64,000 nt of DNA from Rhizobium sp. RU20A. Lineage in GTDB: Bacteria; Pseudomonadota; Alphaproteobacteria; Rhizobiales; Rhizobiaceae. A program made the position numbers and the translations under genes. The stretch spans positions 1 to 64,000 of the forward strand of contig NZ_FTMB01000006.1 in NCBI RefSeq assembly GCF_900155885.1. Reading direction: 5' to 3'. Below the pieces are notes generated by a model. The model did no database searches. It worked only from the letters and a program-made list of their open reading frames with translations, and was not told the origin of the DNA. This document shows, in pieces, positions 46,254 through 56,587 of this stretch. Each line of letters starts with the position of its first letter. Positions within the stretch are counted from its first letter, which is position 1.

Positions 46254-47879
46254 ATGTCCGACAAGAAGAAGACCCAGAAGCTCAAGGCCCGACTGCCGCG
46301 CGGTTTCGTCGATCGCGAGGCGGCCGATATCCGCGCCGTCAACGAGATGACCGCGAAGATCCGGGAGGTTTATGAGCGCTATGGCTTCGATCCCGTCGAA
46401 ACGCCGCTCTTCGAATATACCGATGCGCTCGGCAAGTTCCTGCCCGACAGCGACCGCCCCAACGAGGGCGTCTTCTCGCTGAAGGACGACGACGAGCAGT
46501 GGATGAGCCTGCGCTACGACCTCACAGCGCCGCTCGCCCGCCATGTCGCGGAAAACTTCCAGGAAATCCAGCTTCCCTACCGCACCTACCGCGCCGGCTA
46601 CGTCTTCCGCAACGAAAAGCCGGGCCCCGGCCGCTTCCGCCAGTTCATGCAGTTCGACGCCGACACGGTCGGCGCAGCCGGCGTGCAGGCCGATGCCGAA
46701 ATGTGCATGATGATGGCCGACACGATGGAAGCGCTTGGCATCAAGCGCGGGGATTATGTGATCCGGGTGAATAGCCGGAAGGTGCTGGACGGCGTTCTTG
46801 AAACTGCCCGTGTCTTTGAAGATGCGCAGAAACTTGCCGTCCTTCGCGCAATGGACAAGTTCGACAAATTCGGTGTTGAAGGCGTCAAGCTTCTACTCGG
46901 AGCCGGTCGCAAGGATGAAAGTGGGGATTTTACAAAGGGGGCCGGTCTTGTCGACGATCAGATCGGCATAATCGTCTCGTACCTTGTCGCCCAATCTGGT
47001 TCCAGCTTCGCAACGATGAACGACGAAGCTACCCTTGTCGCTGGAGACGAAGAGCAGGCGTCTCATGGCTTTGGTAGTAGCGATACGTTTTACTACTCCA
47101 ATCTCAGAACAATTCATGCCCTCACGGGCGTCCTTGGTGGTTCATCGTCGCAAGCTATCATTGACGAATTAAATAGCATGTTCAGCATGATTGCCTCAGC
47201 AGGTTACGGCTCGAGGCGCATTAAGTTCGACCCCTCCGTCGTCCGCGGCCTCGAATACTACACCGGCCCCGTCTTCGAAGCCGAGCTCACCTTCGCCGTC
47301 ACCAACGAGAAGGGCGAGAAGGTCGTATTCGGCTCGGTCGGCGGCGGTGGGCGTTATGACGGGCTCGTGTCGCGCTTCATGGGGCAGCCTGTGCCGGCCA
47401 CCGGCTTCTCCATTGGCGTCTCGCGCCTGATGACCGCGCTGAAGAACCTCGGCAAGCTCGGCGCCGACGAGGTCGTCGCCCCCGTGCTCGTTTGCGTCAT
47501 GGACCGCAATGTCGAGGCGATGGGCCGTTACCAGCGTTTCACGCAGACCCTCCGCAACGCGGGTATCCGCGCCGAGATGTATCAGGGCAATAAAAAGAAT
47601 TTTGGGGATCAGCTTAAATACGCGGATCGTCGTGGTTGCCCTATCGCGATCATCCAAGGTGGTGACGAGCGTGAGAGAACGGATGGCGACGGCAATCCGA
47701 TGCCGGTGGTGCAGATCAAGGACCTCATCGAGGGCAAGCGCCTCTCCGGCGAGATTACCGACAACACCGAATGGCGCGAGGCCCGCGTCGCCCAGATCGT
47801 CGTGCCCGAGGACGACCTCGTCGCCAAGGTCGCCGAAATCCTCGCCGCCCAGGCCGAGGATCGCGCCCGGCAGGGGTAA
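46254..47879 (+). CDS. hisS: Histidyl-tRNA synthetase
   Basis: 541 residues, class II synthetase. Motif 2 [20 protein letters not shown], the histidine A block [17 protein letters not shown] and motif 3 [13 protein letters not shown] are intact, followed by the anticodon-binding domain ([29 protein letters not shown]). It is longer than the ~424 of E. coli; the insert around residues 195-300 is known in the rhizobial form. Unusually, nucleotides 46790-47215 and 47580-47690 have lower GC and use TTA, CTA and AGA codons, unlike the flanks. It is followed by hisZ and hisG. Confidence 0.95.
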   Translation: MSDKKKTQKLKARLPRGFVDREAADIRAVNEMTAKIREVYERYGFDPVETPLFEYTDALGKFLPDSDRPNEGVFSLKDDDEQWMSLRYDLTAPLARHVAENFQEIQLPYRTYRAGYVFRNEKPGPGRFRQFMQFDADTVGAAGVQADAEMCMMMADTMEALGIKRGDYVIRVNSRKVLDGVLETARVFEDAQKLAVLRAMDKFDKFGVEGVKLLLGAGRKDESGDFTKGAGLVDDQIGIIVSYLVAQSGSSFATMNDEATLVAGDEEQASHGFGSSDTFYYSNLRTIHALTGVLGGSSSQAIIDELNSMFSMIASAGYGSRRIKFDPSVVRGLEYYTGPVFEAELTFAVTNEKGEKVVFGSVGGGGRYDGLVSRFMGQPVPATGFSIGVSRLMTALKNLGKLGADEVVAPVLVCVMDRNVEAMGRYQRFTQTLRNAGIRAEMYQGNKKNFGDQLKYADRRGCPIAIIQGGDERERTDGDGNPMPVVQIKDLIEGKRLSGEITDNTEWREARVAQIVVPEDDLVAKVAEILAAQAEDRARQG

Positions 47880-48229
47880 GGATTTCCCGTGCTTTCGATT
47901 GTGGCCTGCCTTCCTCTGTCCTGCCGGACATCTCCCCCGCAAGGGGGGAGATCGGCTGGGCGCGGCCGCAGTGGGTCCTCGCCAGCGTTTGCGTGGAGCG
48001 TCGAAAATGGGCGGTTTGCTGCCGAGCGTCGCGATCACGCGAAAGCCCCCTCATCCGCCTGCCGGCACCTTCTCCCCGCCGGGGAGAAGGCCGCTGCGGC
48101 GCGGTCTGGCACCCCATCTCTTCTCCCCGCCGGGGAGAAGGTGCCCGAAGGGCGGATGAGGGGGCTTGCCCTCCATCATCGCCATCATCTGCCGACTGTC
48201 GCCATGCCCCTTCGTTCCGGACCCCGCCC
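47880..48229. repeat. Repeat-filled gap between hisS and hisZ
   Basis: 350 bp with two repeat types and no gene. 47912-47972 is a third copy of the element at 14311-14506. 48041-48180 is a CCCCCTCATCCGCC...CTTCTCCCCGCCGGGGAGAAGG palindrome pair, the same family as 56604-56945. They may limit transcription from hisS into hisZ. Confidence 0.7.
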
Positions 48230-49372
48230 ATGCCCCTGATCAACCTGCCTGCCTTCGCCCCCGCGCTCGCCGAAGATCTGGCGGCCCTGAAGGCCGAGCG
48301 GGTGGATACGCCCGTGATCCAGCCGGCCGCGCCCTTTCTCGACATGGCGGGCGAGGATCTGCGCCGGCGCATCTTCCTCACGGAAAGCGAGACGGGCGAA
48401 AGCCTGTGCCTGCGCCCGGAATTCACCATCCCCGTCTGCATCCGCCACATCGAGACGGCGACGGGCACGCCGAAGCGCTATGCCTATCTCGGCGAGGTCT
48501 TCCGCCAGCGCCGCGAAGGTTCGGCCGAGTTCTATCAGGCCGGCATCGAGGATCTGGGTGATCCCGATGTTGCTCGCGCCGACGCGCGTGCCGTGGCCGA
48601 TGCCGTCAGCGTCCTTGCCCGCCGCCTGCCCGGCCGGCCGCTTGCCGTCACGCTTGGCGATCAGGGCGTGTTCGAGGCCGTGGTGGCGGCCTGCGGCCTG
48701 CCGGCCGGCTGGCAGAAGCGGCTGATCCATGCCTTCGGCAACCATGCCCATCTCGCCCGCCTGCTGGAGGCCCTGTCGGACCCGGAAAAGACCGAGGTCT
48801 TCAATCCCGAGCTCGAAAAGCTTGCCATCCGTGGCCTGCTGGAGGACGAGGCGAGCCTCGCCGCCCATATCGACGCGACCATGCAGGCGACCGGCTATTC
48901 CACCAATGCCAGCCGCAGCCCGGCCGAAATCGCACGGCGCCTCAAGGAAAAGCTGGAGCTGGAAAGCATCCGCTTGGATGCCCGCACCCATGGCCTGCTC
49001 ACCGAATTCCTCGGCGTCGATGTCCCGCTCGCCGATGCCCCGGCGGCGCTCTTTGCCTTCGCCGAGCGCTCCGGCCTCGACATCGCGCCCGCTTTGTCGC
49101 GCTTCGATGCGCGCGTGGCGGCGATCCGCAATGCCGGCGTCGAGCCTGATATCGTCACCTACCGCGCCGCCTTCGGCCGCCCGCTCGATTATTACACCGG
49201 CCTTGTCTTCGAGGTGACGGTGAAGGGCGAAACCGCCGTTCTTGCGGGCGGTGGCCGCTTCGATCGGCTGCTGACGCTGCTCGGCGCGGCCGACCGCATT
49301 CCGGCCGTCGGCTTCGCGCTCTGGCTGGACCGCATCGAGACCGCCATCAACGAGGGGAGGGCACGCGCATGA
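48230..49372 (+). CDS. hisZ: ATP phosphoribosyltransferase regulatory subunit HisZ
   Basis: 380 residues. A HisS paralogue without the anticodon domain that binds and activates short-form HisG. It keeps class II features ([70 protein letters not shown]) but it should not charge tRNA. ATG 48230 is used because the protein begins here; the open frame extends into the repeat region. It overlaps hisG by ATGA. Confidence 0.93.
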   Translation: MPLINLPAFAPALAEDLAALKAERVDTPVIQPAAPFLDMAGEDLRRRIFLTESETGESLCLRPEFTIPVCIRHIETATGTPKRYAYLGEVFRQRREGSAEFYQAGIEDLGDPDVARADARAVADAVSVLARRLPGRPLAVTLGDQGVFEAVVAACGLPAGWQKRLIHAFGNHAHLARLLEALSDPEKTEVFNPELEKLAIRGLLEDEASLAAHIDATMQATGYSTNASRSPAEIARRLKEKLELESIRLDARTHGLLTEFLGVDVPLADAPAALFAFAERSGLDIAPALSRFDARVAAIRNAGVEPDIVTYRAAFGRPLDYYTGLVFEVTVKGETAVLAGGGRFDRLLTLLGAADRIPAVGFALWLDRIETAINEGRARA

Positions 49373-50064
49373 CCGTCACCATCGGCCTGCCGTCCAAGGG
49401 ACGCATGAAGGAGGATTGCTCGGCCATCCTTGCCCGCGCCGGCCTGCCGGTCGTTGCCGTCGGCAATGACCGCTCCTATCGCGGCCGCGTCGACGGGCGC
49501 GAGGATATCGAGATCGCCTTCCTCTCGGCCTCGGAGATCGCCCGCGAGATTGCTGCCGGTACCGTCGATTTCGGCGTCACCGGCGAGGATCTGGTGCGCG
49601 AGGGCCTGGCCGAGGTGGATGCGCGCGTGGAATTTTCCGCCCGCCTCGGCTTCGGCCATGCGGATGTCGTCGTCGCCGTGCCGGAAATCTGGCTGGATGT
49701 GGACACGATGGCCGACCTTGCCGATGTCGCCGCCGATTTCCGCGCCCGCCACCAGCGCCGCCTGACGGTCGCCACCAAATACTGGCGGCTGACGCAGCAG
49801 TTTTTCTCCCAGCGCCACGGCATCCAGCTCTACCGCATCGTGGAAAGCCTCGGCGCCACGGAAGGCGCGCCGGCTTCCGGCTCGGCCGATATCATCGTCG
49901 ATATCACCTCGACGGGCTCGACGCTGACGGCGAACCACCTGAAGGTGCTGTCCGACGGCGTCATCCTGCGCTCCGAAGCCTGCCTCGTGCGGGCCCGGCG
50001 CAAGGAGCACGACAGCGATCCGGTTGTCGCCGAGATCGTCGAGCGGGTGCGCGCCGTCGTCTGA
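49369..50064 (+). CDS. hisG: ATP phosphoribosyltransferase catalytic subunit, short form
   Basis: 231 residues, the short form lacking the C-terminal histidine-binding domain, which explains the hisZ neighbour. It catalyses ATP + PRPP to PR-ATP, the first step of histidine synthesis. Features are the start [37 protein letters not shown] and the PRPP loop [15 protein letters not shown]. It starts at ATGA overlapping hisZ. Confidence 0.95.
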   Translation: MTVTIGLPSKGRMKEDCSAILARAGLPVVAVGNDRSYRGRVDGREDIEIAFLSASEIAREIAAGTVDFGVTGEDLVREGLAEVDARVEFSARLGFGHADVVVAVPEIWLDVDTMADLADVAADFRARHQRRLTVATKYWRLTQQFFSQRHGIQLYRIVESLGATEGAPASGSADIIVDITSTGSTLTANHLKVLSDGVILRSEACLVRARRKEHDSDPVVAEIVERVRAVV

Positions 50065-50259
50065 CATCGCCCGGGCGTGCGGCGACGCAAGCCTGGCGCA
50101 AGCCGGCGGGCGCACCCTTGCCTTTACACGCGGGGCCATGCCGTTCCGCCATCCGGCTGCCCCTGCGCGGCCCCTCCCGATGGCGCTCCCGGTCCCCATC
50201 AATCGATCAAGCCCCGGATGAGCCGCGGACACCGATCCCCCATGCCAAGGATCCGGACC

Positions 50260-50931
50260 ATGGTCAGTGCTCTCGAAACCGTCCGTTTCGCAACATCGCA
50301 GGCGCTGCTGAAGGCGCTGCGCGACACCGAGACCGAGGCCGAATCCGCCGGCAGCCTGCCCACTCCCATGGCCGGCATCCTCCGGGAATACGGCATCGAC
50401 ACCGCCGCCACCGGCGGGGCGGCCGGCACCCAGTCGCTCTCCGCGCTCCTGACCGGTCTCAGCCCGCAGAAAGTCTCCGGCACCACGCTCGGCACGGCTG
50501 TCGGCAGCGTCACGGCCCCCGTCGCGCCCATTTCCACGGACATCACCACCGCCTCCTTCATGACGGGCCTTGCCGGCCGCATCGTGGCGCTTGCCGATGC
50601 GCCGGATACGAAGGCGCAGGGCCAAGCCATGGCCAAGGCGCTGAAGGCGGGAACGCTGACGGTTGCCGATCCCCTGACCGGCCGCGCCGTCGCCGCCTTC
50701 TCGCCCGACAAGCAGCAGACCGGCACGGCGAGCGAGATCGGCGCCAGTGGATGGTCCGACTACTTGAAGGATCACCTCAAGCGCGGTGAGGACGGCACGT
50801 TCCTGAGGTCACGGGATGGCAGCTACATCGACGCCGCCACCGGCGCCAATGCCTGGTTCGGCACGGTGGGCAGTGGCTATGTCTATCTCACCTGGCCGGC
50901 CGCAAGCACGGGCACGGCAGCGGCCGCTTGA
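50260..50931 (+). CDS. Hypothetical protein, Ala/Thr/Gly-rich
   Basis: 223 residues from ATG 50260 (MVSALETVRFATSQALLKAL); ATGs at 50218 and 50242 are alternatives. Composition is Ala, Thr, Ser and Gly with no strong hydrophobic segment. The C-terminus (GSYIDAATGANAWFGTVGSGYVYLTWPA) looks beta-like. It has no recognised family and follows hisG by ~195 bp. Confidence 0.55.
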   Translation: MVSALETVRFATSQALLKALRDTETEAESAGSLPTPMAGILREYGIDTAATGGAAGTQSLSALLTGLSPQKVSGTTLGTAVGSVTAPVAPISTDITTASFMTGLAGRIVALADAPDTKAQGQAMAKALKAGTLTVADPLTGRAVAAFSPDKQQTGTASEIGASGWSDYLKDHLKRGEDGTFLRSRDGSYIDAATGANAWFGTVGSGYVYLTWPAASTGTAAAA

Positions 50932-51099
50932 CGTTACAGGCGATTTTTCGCCGCTCCCCATCTGACAATGGCCTGTCCGCTGGCCTATCTAGGTGAGGCC
51001 CGCCGCCGGGCGGCTGTCTCCTGTTGCGCCCGGCTTTCCCCTTGAAGACGCGAGCGGTCCCGCCATCCGGCTGGCCGCAGCGCTGTTCCGGAGCCTGCC

Positions 51100-51807
51100 A
51101 TGGCCGACCTCTCTGCCTTTCCCATCACCAGCAAATGGCCCGCCAAAAACCCCGAGATCATCCAGCTCTATTCCCTGCCGACGCCGAACGGCCAGAAAGT
51201 GTCGATCGCACTGGAGGAAATGGGCCTCGCCTATGAACCACACCGCATCGACATCAGCACCAATGTGCAGAAGTCACCGGAATTCCTGTCGCTGAACCCC
51301 AATGGCCGCATCCCCGCCATCATCGACCCCAATGGTCCGGATGGCCAGCCGATCGGCCTTTTCGAATCCGGTGCCATCCTCGTCTATCTCGCCGAAAAGA
51401 CCGGCAAGCTGCTGCCGGCCGATGCCAAGGAGCGTTACGAGACGCTCGCCTGGGTCATGTTCCAGATGGGCGGCGTCGGCCCCATGCTCGGTCAGTTCGG
51501 CCACTTCTTCAAATATGCCGCCGACAAGGTCGCCAACAATTCCTATCCGATGGAACGCTACCGCGACGAATCCAAGCGCCTGCTCGGCATTCTCGAGGAG
51601 CGGCTGAAGGGTCGCGAATGGCTGATGGGCGACGACTACACCATCGCCGACATCGCGACTTTCCCCTGGGTCGAGGGCGCCCGCCGCTTCTATGGGGCCG
51701 CCGATGTACTCGGCTACGACAAGCTGCCGCATGTGACCGCCTGGGTCGATCGCGCCCTTGCCCGCCCGGCCACGCAGCGCGGCCTGGAGATCCCGGCCAA
51801 GGATTGA
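51100..51807 (+). CDS. Glutathione S-transferase (YfcG/YghU-like)
   Basis: 235 residues. The thioredoxin-like domain starts IIQLYSLPTPNGQKVSIALEEMG, with the Thr-Pro-Asn-Gly active loop of the Nu class, then LNPNGRIPAIID and ESGAILVYLAEK for glutathione binding. The helical C-terminal domain includes GDDYTIADIATFPWV, the N-capping box. Such enzymes have disulfide reductase or transferase activity in the cytoplasm. The next gene is a GFA-family protein. Confidence 0.92.
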   Translation: MADLSAFPITSKWPAKNPEIIQLYSLPTPNGQKVSIALEEMGLAYEPHRIDISTNVQKSPEFLSLNPNGRIPAIIDPNGPDGQPIGLFESGAILVYLAEKTGKLLPADAKERYETLAWVMFQMGGVGPMLGQFGHFFKYAADKVANNSYPMERYRDESKRLLGILEERLKGREWLMGDDYTIADIATFPWVEGARRFYGAADVLGYDKLPHVTAWVDRALARPATQRGLEIPAKD

Positions 51808-51869
51808 GCTGAACCTTGCGCCGGTGACGATCCTGCGGGAGTTTCCTGGGATCAGGAAGGAGCACACCC

Positions 51870-52277
51870 ATGTTCGTCACCGGCCGCTGCCATTGCGAAG
51901 CCATCACCTATGAAGCGGAGATCGACCCCGAGGCTGTCGGCATCTGCCATTGCACCGATTGCCAGCGCCTCACCGGCTCGCCCTTTCGCGTCACGGCGAT
52001 CACCGCCGCCGATGCGATCCGGTTGACGGCAGGCCAGCCGAAGCGCTACCGGAAAGTGGGGGACAACGGGCGGGGTCGCCTGCAGCTTTTCTGCCCGGAG
52101 TGTGGCGCACCGCTCTTCACCACGGGGGAGGGGCCGGATGCGGCCACTTGGGGCATTCGCTGGGGTAGCATCGACCAGCGCGCCAGCCTTACCCCGAAGG
52201 GCCAGATCTGGTGCCGCTCGGCCGTGGACTGGCTGCCCGCCATCGGCGGCCTGCCGGCCAGCGACGGCGACGCATAA
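51870..52277 (+). CDS. GFA (CENP-V) family zinc protein
   Basis: 135 residues. Zinc motifs CHC at ~7-9, CHCTDCQRLTGSPF at ~27 and CPECGAPLF at ~75 define the GFA/Mss4-like fold of the glutathione-dependent formaldehyde-activating family. The formaldehyde role is disputed for many members. It follows the GST by 62 bp; shared glutathione context is plausible. AGGAAGGAG precedes ATG 51870. Confidence 0.9.
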   Translation: MFVTGRCHCEAITYEAEIDPEAVGICHCTDCQRLTGSPFRVTAITAADAIRLTAGQPKRYRKVGDNGRGRLQLFCPECGAPLFTTGEGPDAATWGIRWGSIDQRASLTPKGQIWCRSAVDWLPAIGGLPASDGDA

Positions 52278-52330
52278 CGGATGACGAGACCGGGCCGAGC
52301 GCGCCCGCGCATGAGGGGACGGACGAGGGA

Positions 52331-53560
52331 ATGGCTGAGGGCATGACGGGGAACATCGTGATCGTGGGTGGCGGACAGGCCGGTTTTGCGGTCGCCGCAA
52401 AGCTCCGGGCCCTCGGGGACGCAAGGCCCGTTACCATCCTCGCCGCCGAGGCGTCGCTGCCCTATCAGCGCCCGCCACTCTCCAAGAAATATCTGCTGCG
52501 CGAGATGAGTCTCGACCGGCTCTTCTTCCGCCCGCAGGAATGGTTCGACGACAACGCCGTCGAGGTCCGCCTGTCGACGCGCGCCACAGGCATCGATCGC
52601 GAGGCCCGCACCGTGACGCTCTCGACCGGCGAGACGCTTGCCTATGGCACGCTGGTGCTGGCGACCGGCGCCACGCCGCGCCGCCTGCCGGCCGAGGTCG
52701 GTGGCGATCTTGCCGGCGTCACCGTCCTGCGCGACTTTGCCGATGCCGATGCGCTGGCCGGCGAGATGCAGCCCGGCCGCCGCGTGCTGATCGTCGGCGG
52801 CGGCTATATCGGCCTCGAGGCCGCCGCCGTCGCCCGGTCCCTGGGGCTGGAGGTGACGCTGATCGAGATGGCCGATCGCATCCTCAACCGCGTCGCCTCA
52901 GCCGCCACCGCCGATCTGCTGCGCGCCGTCCACCTTTCGCGCGGTGTCGATATCCGCGAAAACACCGGGCTGGTGCGTCTCGAGGGCCGCGACGGCCGCG
53001 TGGTTGCCGCGCACCTGACCGATGGCACGCGCCTCGACATCGACCTCGTCATTGCCGGGATCGGCGTTCTCGCCAATGATGCGCTCGCCCGGGAGGCGGG
53101 CCTCGAAACGGCCGGCGGCATCGTCGTCGATGCCTTCGGCCGCACCGCCGACCCCGCCATCTTCGCAGCCGGCGACGTTGCCGTCTTCGACTATGACGGC
53201 GCGCGCATCCGGCTGGAATCGGTGCAGAACGCCGTCGATCAGGCCGAGGCCGTCGCCGCCGTCATCGCGGGTGGCACGGCGGCCTATCGTCCCCATCCCT
53301 GGTTCTGGTCCGACCAGTTCGACATCAAGCTGCAGATCGCCGGCCTCGGCCGCGCCGGCGACGAGACGGTGCTGCGCCCCGGCCAGCGCGAGGGCAGTGT
53401 TTCCGTCTGGTATTTCCGCGACGGGCACCTGAAGGCGGTGGATGCGATCAACGATGCAAAAGCCTATGTCACGGCCAAAAAGCTGCTGGAACTCGGCCGC
53501 TCGCCAAGCATCGAGACGATCCGTGACACCGGCATCGACCTGAAGACGCTGATCGCCTGA
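52331..53560 (+). CDS. FAD-dependent pyridine nucleotide-disulfide oxidoreductase (ferredoxin reductase type)
   Basis: 409 residues. N-terminal FAD site IVIVGGGQAGFAVAAKLRAL; NAD(P)H site VLIVGGGYIGLEAAAVARSL near 156; a C-terminal FAD motif IFAAGDVAVFDY; and the reductase C-terminal domain (WFWSDQFDIKLQIAG). This is the layout of rubredoxin/ferredoxin reductases of monooxygenase systems. No ferredoxin or P450 is in the window, so its partner is elsewhere. Start ATG 52331 (alternative 52343). Confidence 0.9.
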   Translation: MAEGMTGNIVIVGGGQAGFAVAAKLRALGDARPVTILAAEASLPYQRPPLSKKYLLREMSLDRLFFRPQEWFDDNAVEVRLSTRATGIDREARTVTLSTGETLAYGTLVLATGATPRRLPAEVGGDLAGVTVLRDFADADALAGEMQPGRRVLIVGGGYIGLEAAAVARSLGLEVTLIEMADRILNRVASAATADLLRAVHLSRGVDIRENTGLVRLEGRDGRVVAAHLTDGTRLDIDLVIAGIGVLANDALAREAGLETAGGIVVDAFGRTADPAIFAAGDVAVFDYDGARIRLESVQNAVDQAEAVAAVIAGGTAAYRPHPWFWSDQFDIKLQIAGLGRAGDETVLRPGQREGSVSVWYFRDGHLKAVDAINDAKAYVTAKKLLELGRSPSIETIRDTGIDLKTLIA

Positions 53561-53776
53561 TCGCACCTGCACCGGCACTCCGGCGCGGGTCGGCTCGGTC
53601 ACAGTATCCGCCCCGCATGCAGCGCAAATTTGCGCTTTGTTAAGCACGTTGCGGGACGTGATCCTTCCCTTTTGGATTTATATTCATAGTTTCATACTTG
53701 CTTAGAGGGAACCGATGCATTGCGGAGGCTGGGGACCCCTTGGTTCTCGTTGTCTTTGCTATGCGGAAGTCCGGCC

Positions 53777-56587
53777 ATGATCAAAGTCCTGAACTGCCTT
53801 GTGGTCGATCACGATCCCAAACTCGTTCTGCTCGCGGCAGCGCTGTGCTTCCTGACGAGCTTCGGCGCGATCGTTCTTCTGCAACGCGCGACGGCTGCCG
53901 AGGGCAGGGGGCGTCTCGTCTGGCAGCTGGTGGCGGCCGGGGCAGCCGGCTACGGCATCTGGTCCACGCATTTCGTTGCGATGCTCGCCTATGATACGGG
54001 CGTGGTGATGGGCTTCGAGGTGGGCCTCACCCTGCTCTCCCTGCTGATCGCCGTGCTGATGACCTTCGCAGGGCTGGTGCTTGCAAGCGCGCAGGGCGCT
54101 GGTAAAGGCTGGACGCTGGCGGGCGCCGCCTGCATCGCCCTCGGCGTGTCGGGCATGCACTTCGTCGGCATGAACGCGCTCCAACTTCCCGGCAGCATCG
54201 AGTGGGATCCGCCGCTCGTCGCTGCCTCGCTGGTCTTTGCCCTGTCGTTTTCCGCCGCCGCCCTCTTTGCCACCCGCACCACGCACCGTTCTGCGGTGCG
54301 GCGCACCCTTCTGCCGGCGGTGCTGCTGACGCTGGCGATCGTTTCGCTGCATTTCACGGCCATGGGTGCGGTGACCGTCGGCGACGGACCGGTCTCCGAA
54401 CATCTGACGTCCCTCGTCTCGCCCGGCCTTCTGGCATTGATGATCACCGCCATCGCGGTTTCCATGCTGTGCGCCGGCATCGTCATCGCCGGCTTTGCCA
54501 AGCGCACCCAGCGCGATCGTGCCGAAAACGAACGCCAGCTGTCCGTGCTGGTCCGCGGTGTCACCGATTACGCCATCTACATGCTCGATGTCGATGGTCG
54601 CGTCACCAGCTGGAATGCGGGTGCCGAGCGTCTCAAGGGTTACTCCGCCGCGGAAATCATCGGTCGGAGTTTCGCGTGCTTCTATTCAACGCAGGAGCAG
54701 GCCGATGGTGAGCCTGAGCGCACCCTGGCGGAAGCGCTGAGCAAGGGCGGCTGCGAACGCGAGGGCTACCGCTACCACAAGGATGGCACGACCTTCTGGG
54801 CGAACGTGGTCATCGAGCCCATCCACAACGAGGATGGATGCCATATCGGCTTCGCCAAGATCACCCGCGACCAGACGCGCCAGAAAGCCGAGGCCGAAAA
54901 GCTTGCGCGGATGACGGCAAATCTGGACAGCGCGGTCGAGAACATCACGCAGGGCATCTGCCTGTTCGATGCCGATGACCGGCTGGTGCTGTGCAACGAG
55001 CGCGTTCGCCGCCTCTTCGGCGCGACGCCCGATATGCCGTTGGTCGGCATGGGCTTCCGCGAGCTTCTGTGCGCCATCGGTGCCCAGAGGGGAAGCGATC
55101 CGGCACTTATCGCCGCCTTCGCCGAGAAGATCTATCACGAGCATATGGCCCCGCTGAAGGCCACGGGCGCCTCCGATGTGCTGATCAAGCTGCCCTCGGG
55201 CCTGTCCGTTTCGGTCAAGTACCGCGCCATTCCCGGCGGCGGCTGGGTCAGCACCTACGAGGATATCACGGAACGTCTTCAGTCGGAGGCGCGCATCGCC
55301 TTTCTCGCCCGCCATGATGGCCTGACGGGCCTGCCAAACCGCGAGCAGTTCCGCAACGCCCTGAACGAGGCCATCACTGCGGCCGAGCGCAGCGGTGAGC
55401 GCGTGGCCGTCGTCGCCCTTGATGTCGATGGTTTCAAGGAAATGAACGATATCCACGGCGCGGCCGGCGGTGACCTCGTGTTGAAGACTCTGGCCGAACG
55501 GCTGGTCGCCCTGCCAGAGGCCGGCCAGAGTGTCGCGCGCCTTGGCGGTGACGAATTTGCCGTCGTGCTGCGCTTTGAAGAGCTGGCCCAGCTGGAAGAC
55601 CTTCTGGCCGACATCAAGGCGGCGACGACGACGCACCTGATGAGCGGTGAAGACGAGATCAACATCGGCTGCAGCCTCGGCGTCGCCATCTTTCCGCAGG
55701 ACGCAGCGACAGCCGAAACCCTTGTCAACAATGCCGATCTCGCGCTGCAGCGCGCCAAGGGCGCGCTCACCGACAATGTCTGCTTCTACGAGACGGAGAT
55801 GGACGAGGCGGCGCGCCTGCGCCGGGTACTCGCCGTCGATCTCTGGCAGGGCGTCGCCCGCCGCCAGTTCGCGCTGCATTATCAGGTGCAGACCTCGGTG
55901 GCGACGGGTGAGACGACCGGCTACGAGGTGCTGCTGCGCTGGGCCCATCCCGAGCGCGGCTTCGTTTCGCCGGCAAGCTTCATCCCGATCGCCGAGGAAT
56001 GCGGCGCCATCCTGCCGATCGGCGAATGGGTGCTGAAGGAAGCCTGCCGCGAGGCCGCCGGCTGGGACAACGGCCTCAAGATCGCCGTCAACCTCTCCCC
56101 GGTCCAGCTTGCCCATGCCGATATCGTCGCGCTGGTCAGTGCAACGCTTGCCGAAACCGGCCTCGACCCCCGCCGGCTGGAGCTGGAGATCACCGAAACC
56201 ACCATTATCGGCGACAAGCAGCGGGCGCTGGAAACGCTGCGGCAGATCAAGGCGCTCGGCGTTACCATCGCGCTTGATGATTTCGGCACCGGCTATTCCT
56301 CGCTCGATACGCTGCGCTCCTTCCCCTTCGACAAGATCAAGCTCGATCGCAGCTTCATGAACGCGGTGGAGGACAGCGCCGAAGCCAAGGCGATCCTGCG
56401 CGCCATTCTGGCGCTCGGCAGCAGCCTGAGGGTGCCGGTTCTGGCGGAGGGCGTCGAAACCGTCTCACAGCTCGACATCCTGCGCCTGGAAGGCTGCGAC
56501 GAGGCCCAGGGCTACCTGCTCGGCCGCCCCCAGCCGATCGACCAGATCCACGCCGCCGCTCTCGCCGAGGGTCCCGTCGCGGCGTGA
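53777..56587 (+). CDS. MHYT-PAS-PAS-GGDEF-EAL cyclic-di-GMP protein
   Basis: 936 residues. The MHYT sensor (about seven membrane helices, ~1-230) shows the signature His/Met pairs THFVAM, MHFVGM and LHFTAM, thought to bind copper or sense gas. PAS at ~255-375 and a second PAS-like domain at ~385-500 follow. GGDEF at ~590 is intact (RLGGDEFAVVL). EAL starts near 717 (EVLLRW) and keeps AVNLSP, LELEITET, LDDFGTGYSSL, KLDRSF and AEGVET, so both activities may be present. No RxxD inhibitory site is visible. Start chosen for GGAAG upstream. It makes or degrades c-di-GMP, linking to motility and biofilm. Confidence 0.93.
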   Translation: MIKVLNCLVVDHDPKLVLLAAALCFLTSFGAIVLLQRATAAEGRGRLVWQLVAAGAAGYGIWSTHFVAMLAYDTGVVMGFEVGLTLLSLLIAVLMTFAGLVLASAQGAGKGWTLAGAACIALGVSGMHFVGMNALQLPGSIEWDPPLVAASLVFALSFSAAALFATRTTHRSAVRRTLLPAVLLTLAIVSLHFTAMGAVTVGDGPVSEHLTSLVSPGLLALMITAIAVSMLCAGIVIAGFAKRTQRDRAENERQLSVLVRGVTDYAIYMLDVDGRVTSWNAGAERLKGYSAAEIIGRSFACFYSTQEQADGEPERTLAEALSKGGCEREGYRYHKDGTTFWANVVIEPIHNEDGCHIGFAKITRDQTRQKAEAEKLARMTANLDSAVENITQGICLFDADDRLVLCNERVRRLFGATPDMPLVGMGFRELLCAIGAQRGSDPALIAAFAEKIYHEHMAPLKATGASDVLIKLPSGLSVSVKYRAIPGGGWVSTYEDITERLQSEARIAFLARHDGLTGLPNREQFRNALNEAITAAERSGERVAVVALDVDGFKEMNDIHGAAGGDLVLKTLAERLVALPEAGQSVARLGGDEFAVVLRFEELAQLEDLLADIKAATTTHLMSGEDEINIGCSLGVAIFPQDAATAETLVNNADLALQRAKGALTDNVCFYETEMDEAARLRRVLAVDLWQGVARRQFALHYQVQTSVATGETTGYEVLLRWAHPERGFVSPASFIPIAEECGAILPIGEWVLKEACREAAGWDNGLKIAVNLSPVQLAHADIVALVSATLAETGLDPRRLELEITETTIIGDKQRALETLRQIKALGVTIALDDFGTGYSSLDTLRSFPFDKIKLDRSFMNAVEDSAEAKAILRAILALGSSLRVPVLAEGVETVSQLDILRLEGCDEAQGYLLGRPQPIDQIHAAALAEGPVAA

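Noticed and set aside
46790-47215. Intein or insertion element inside hisS
   Set aside because: No intein splice motifs or terminal repeats; the segment reads through as HisS sequence.
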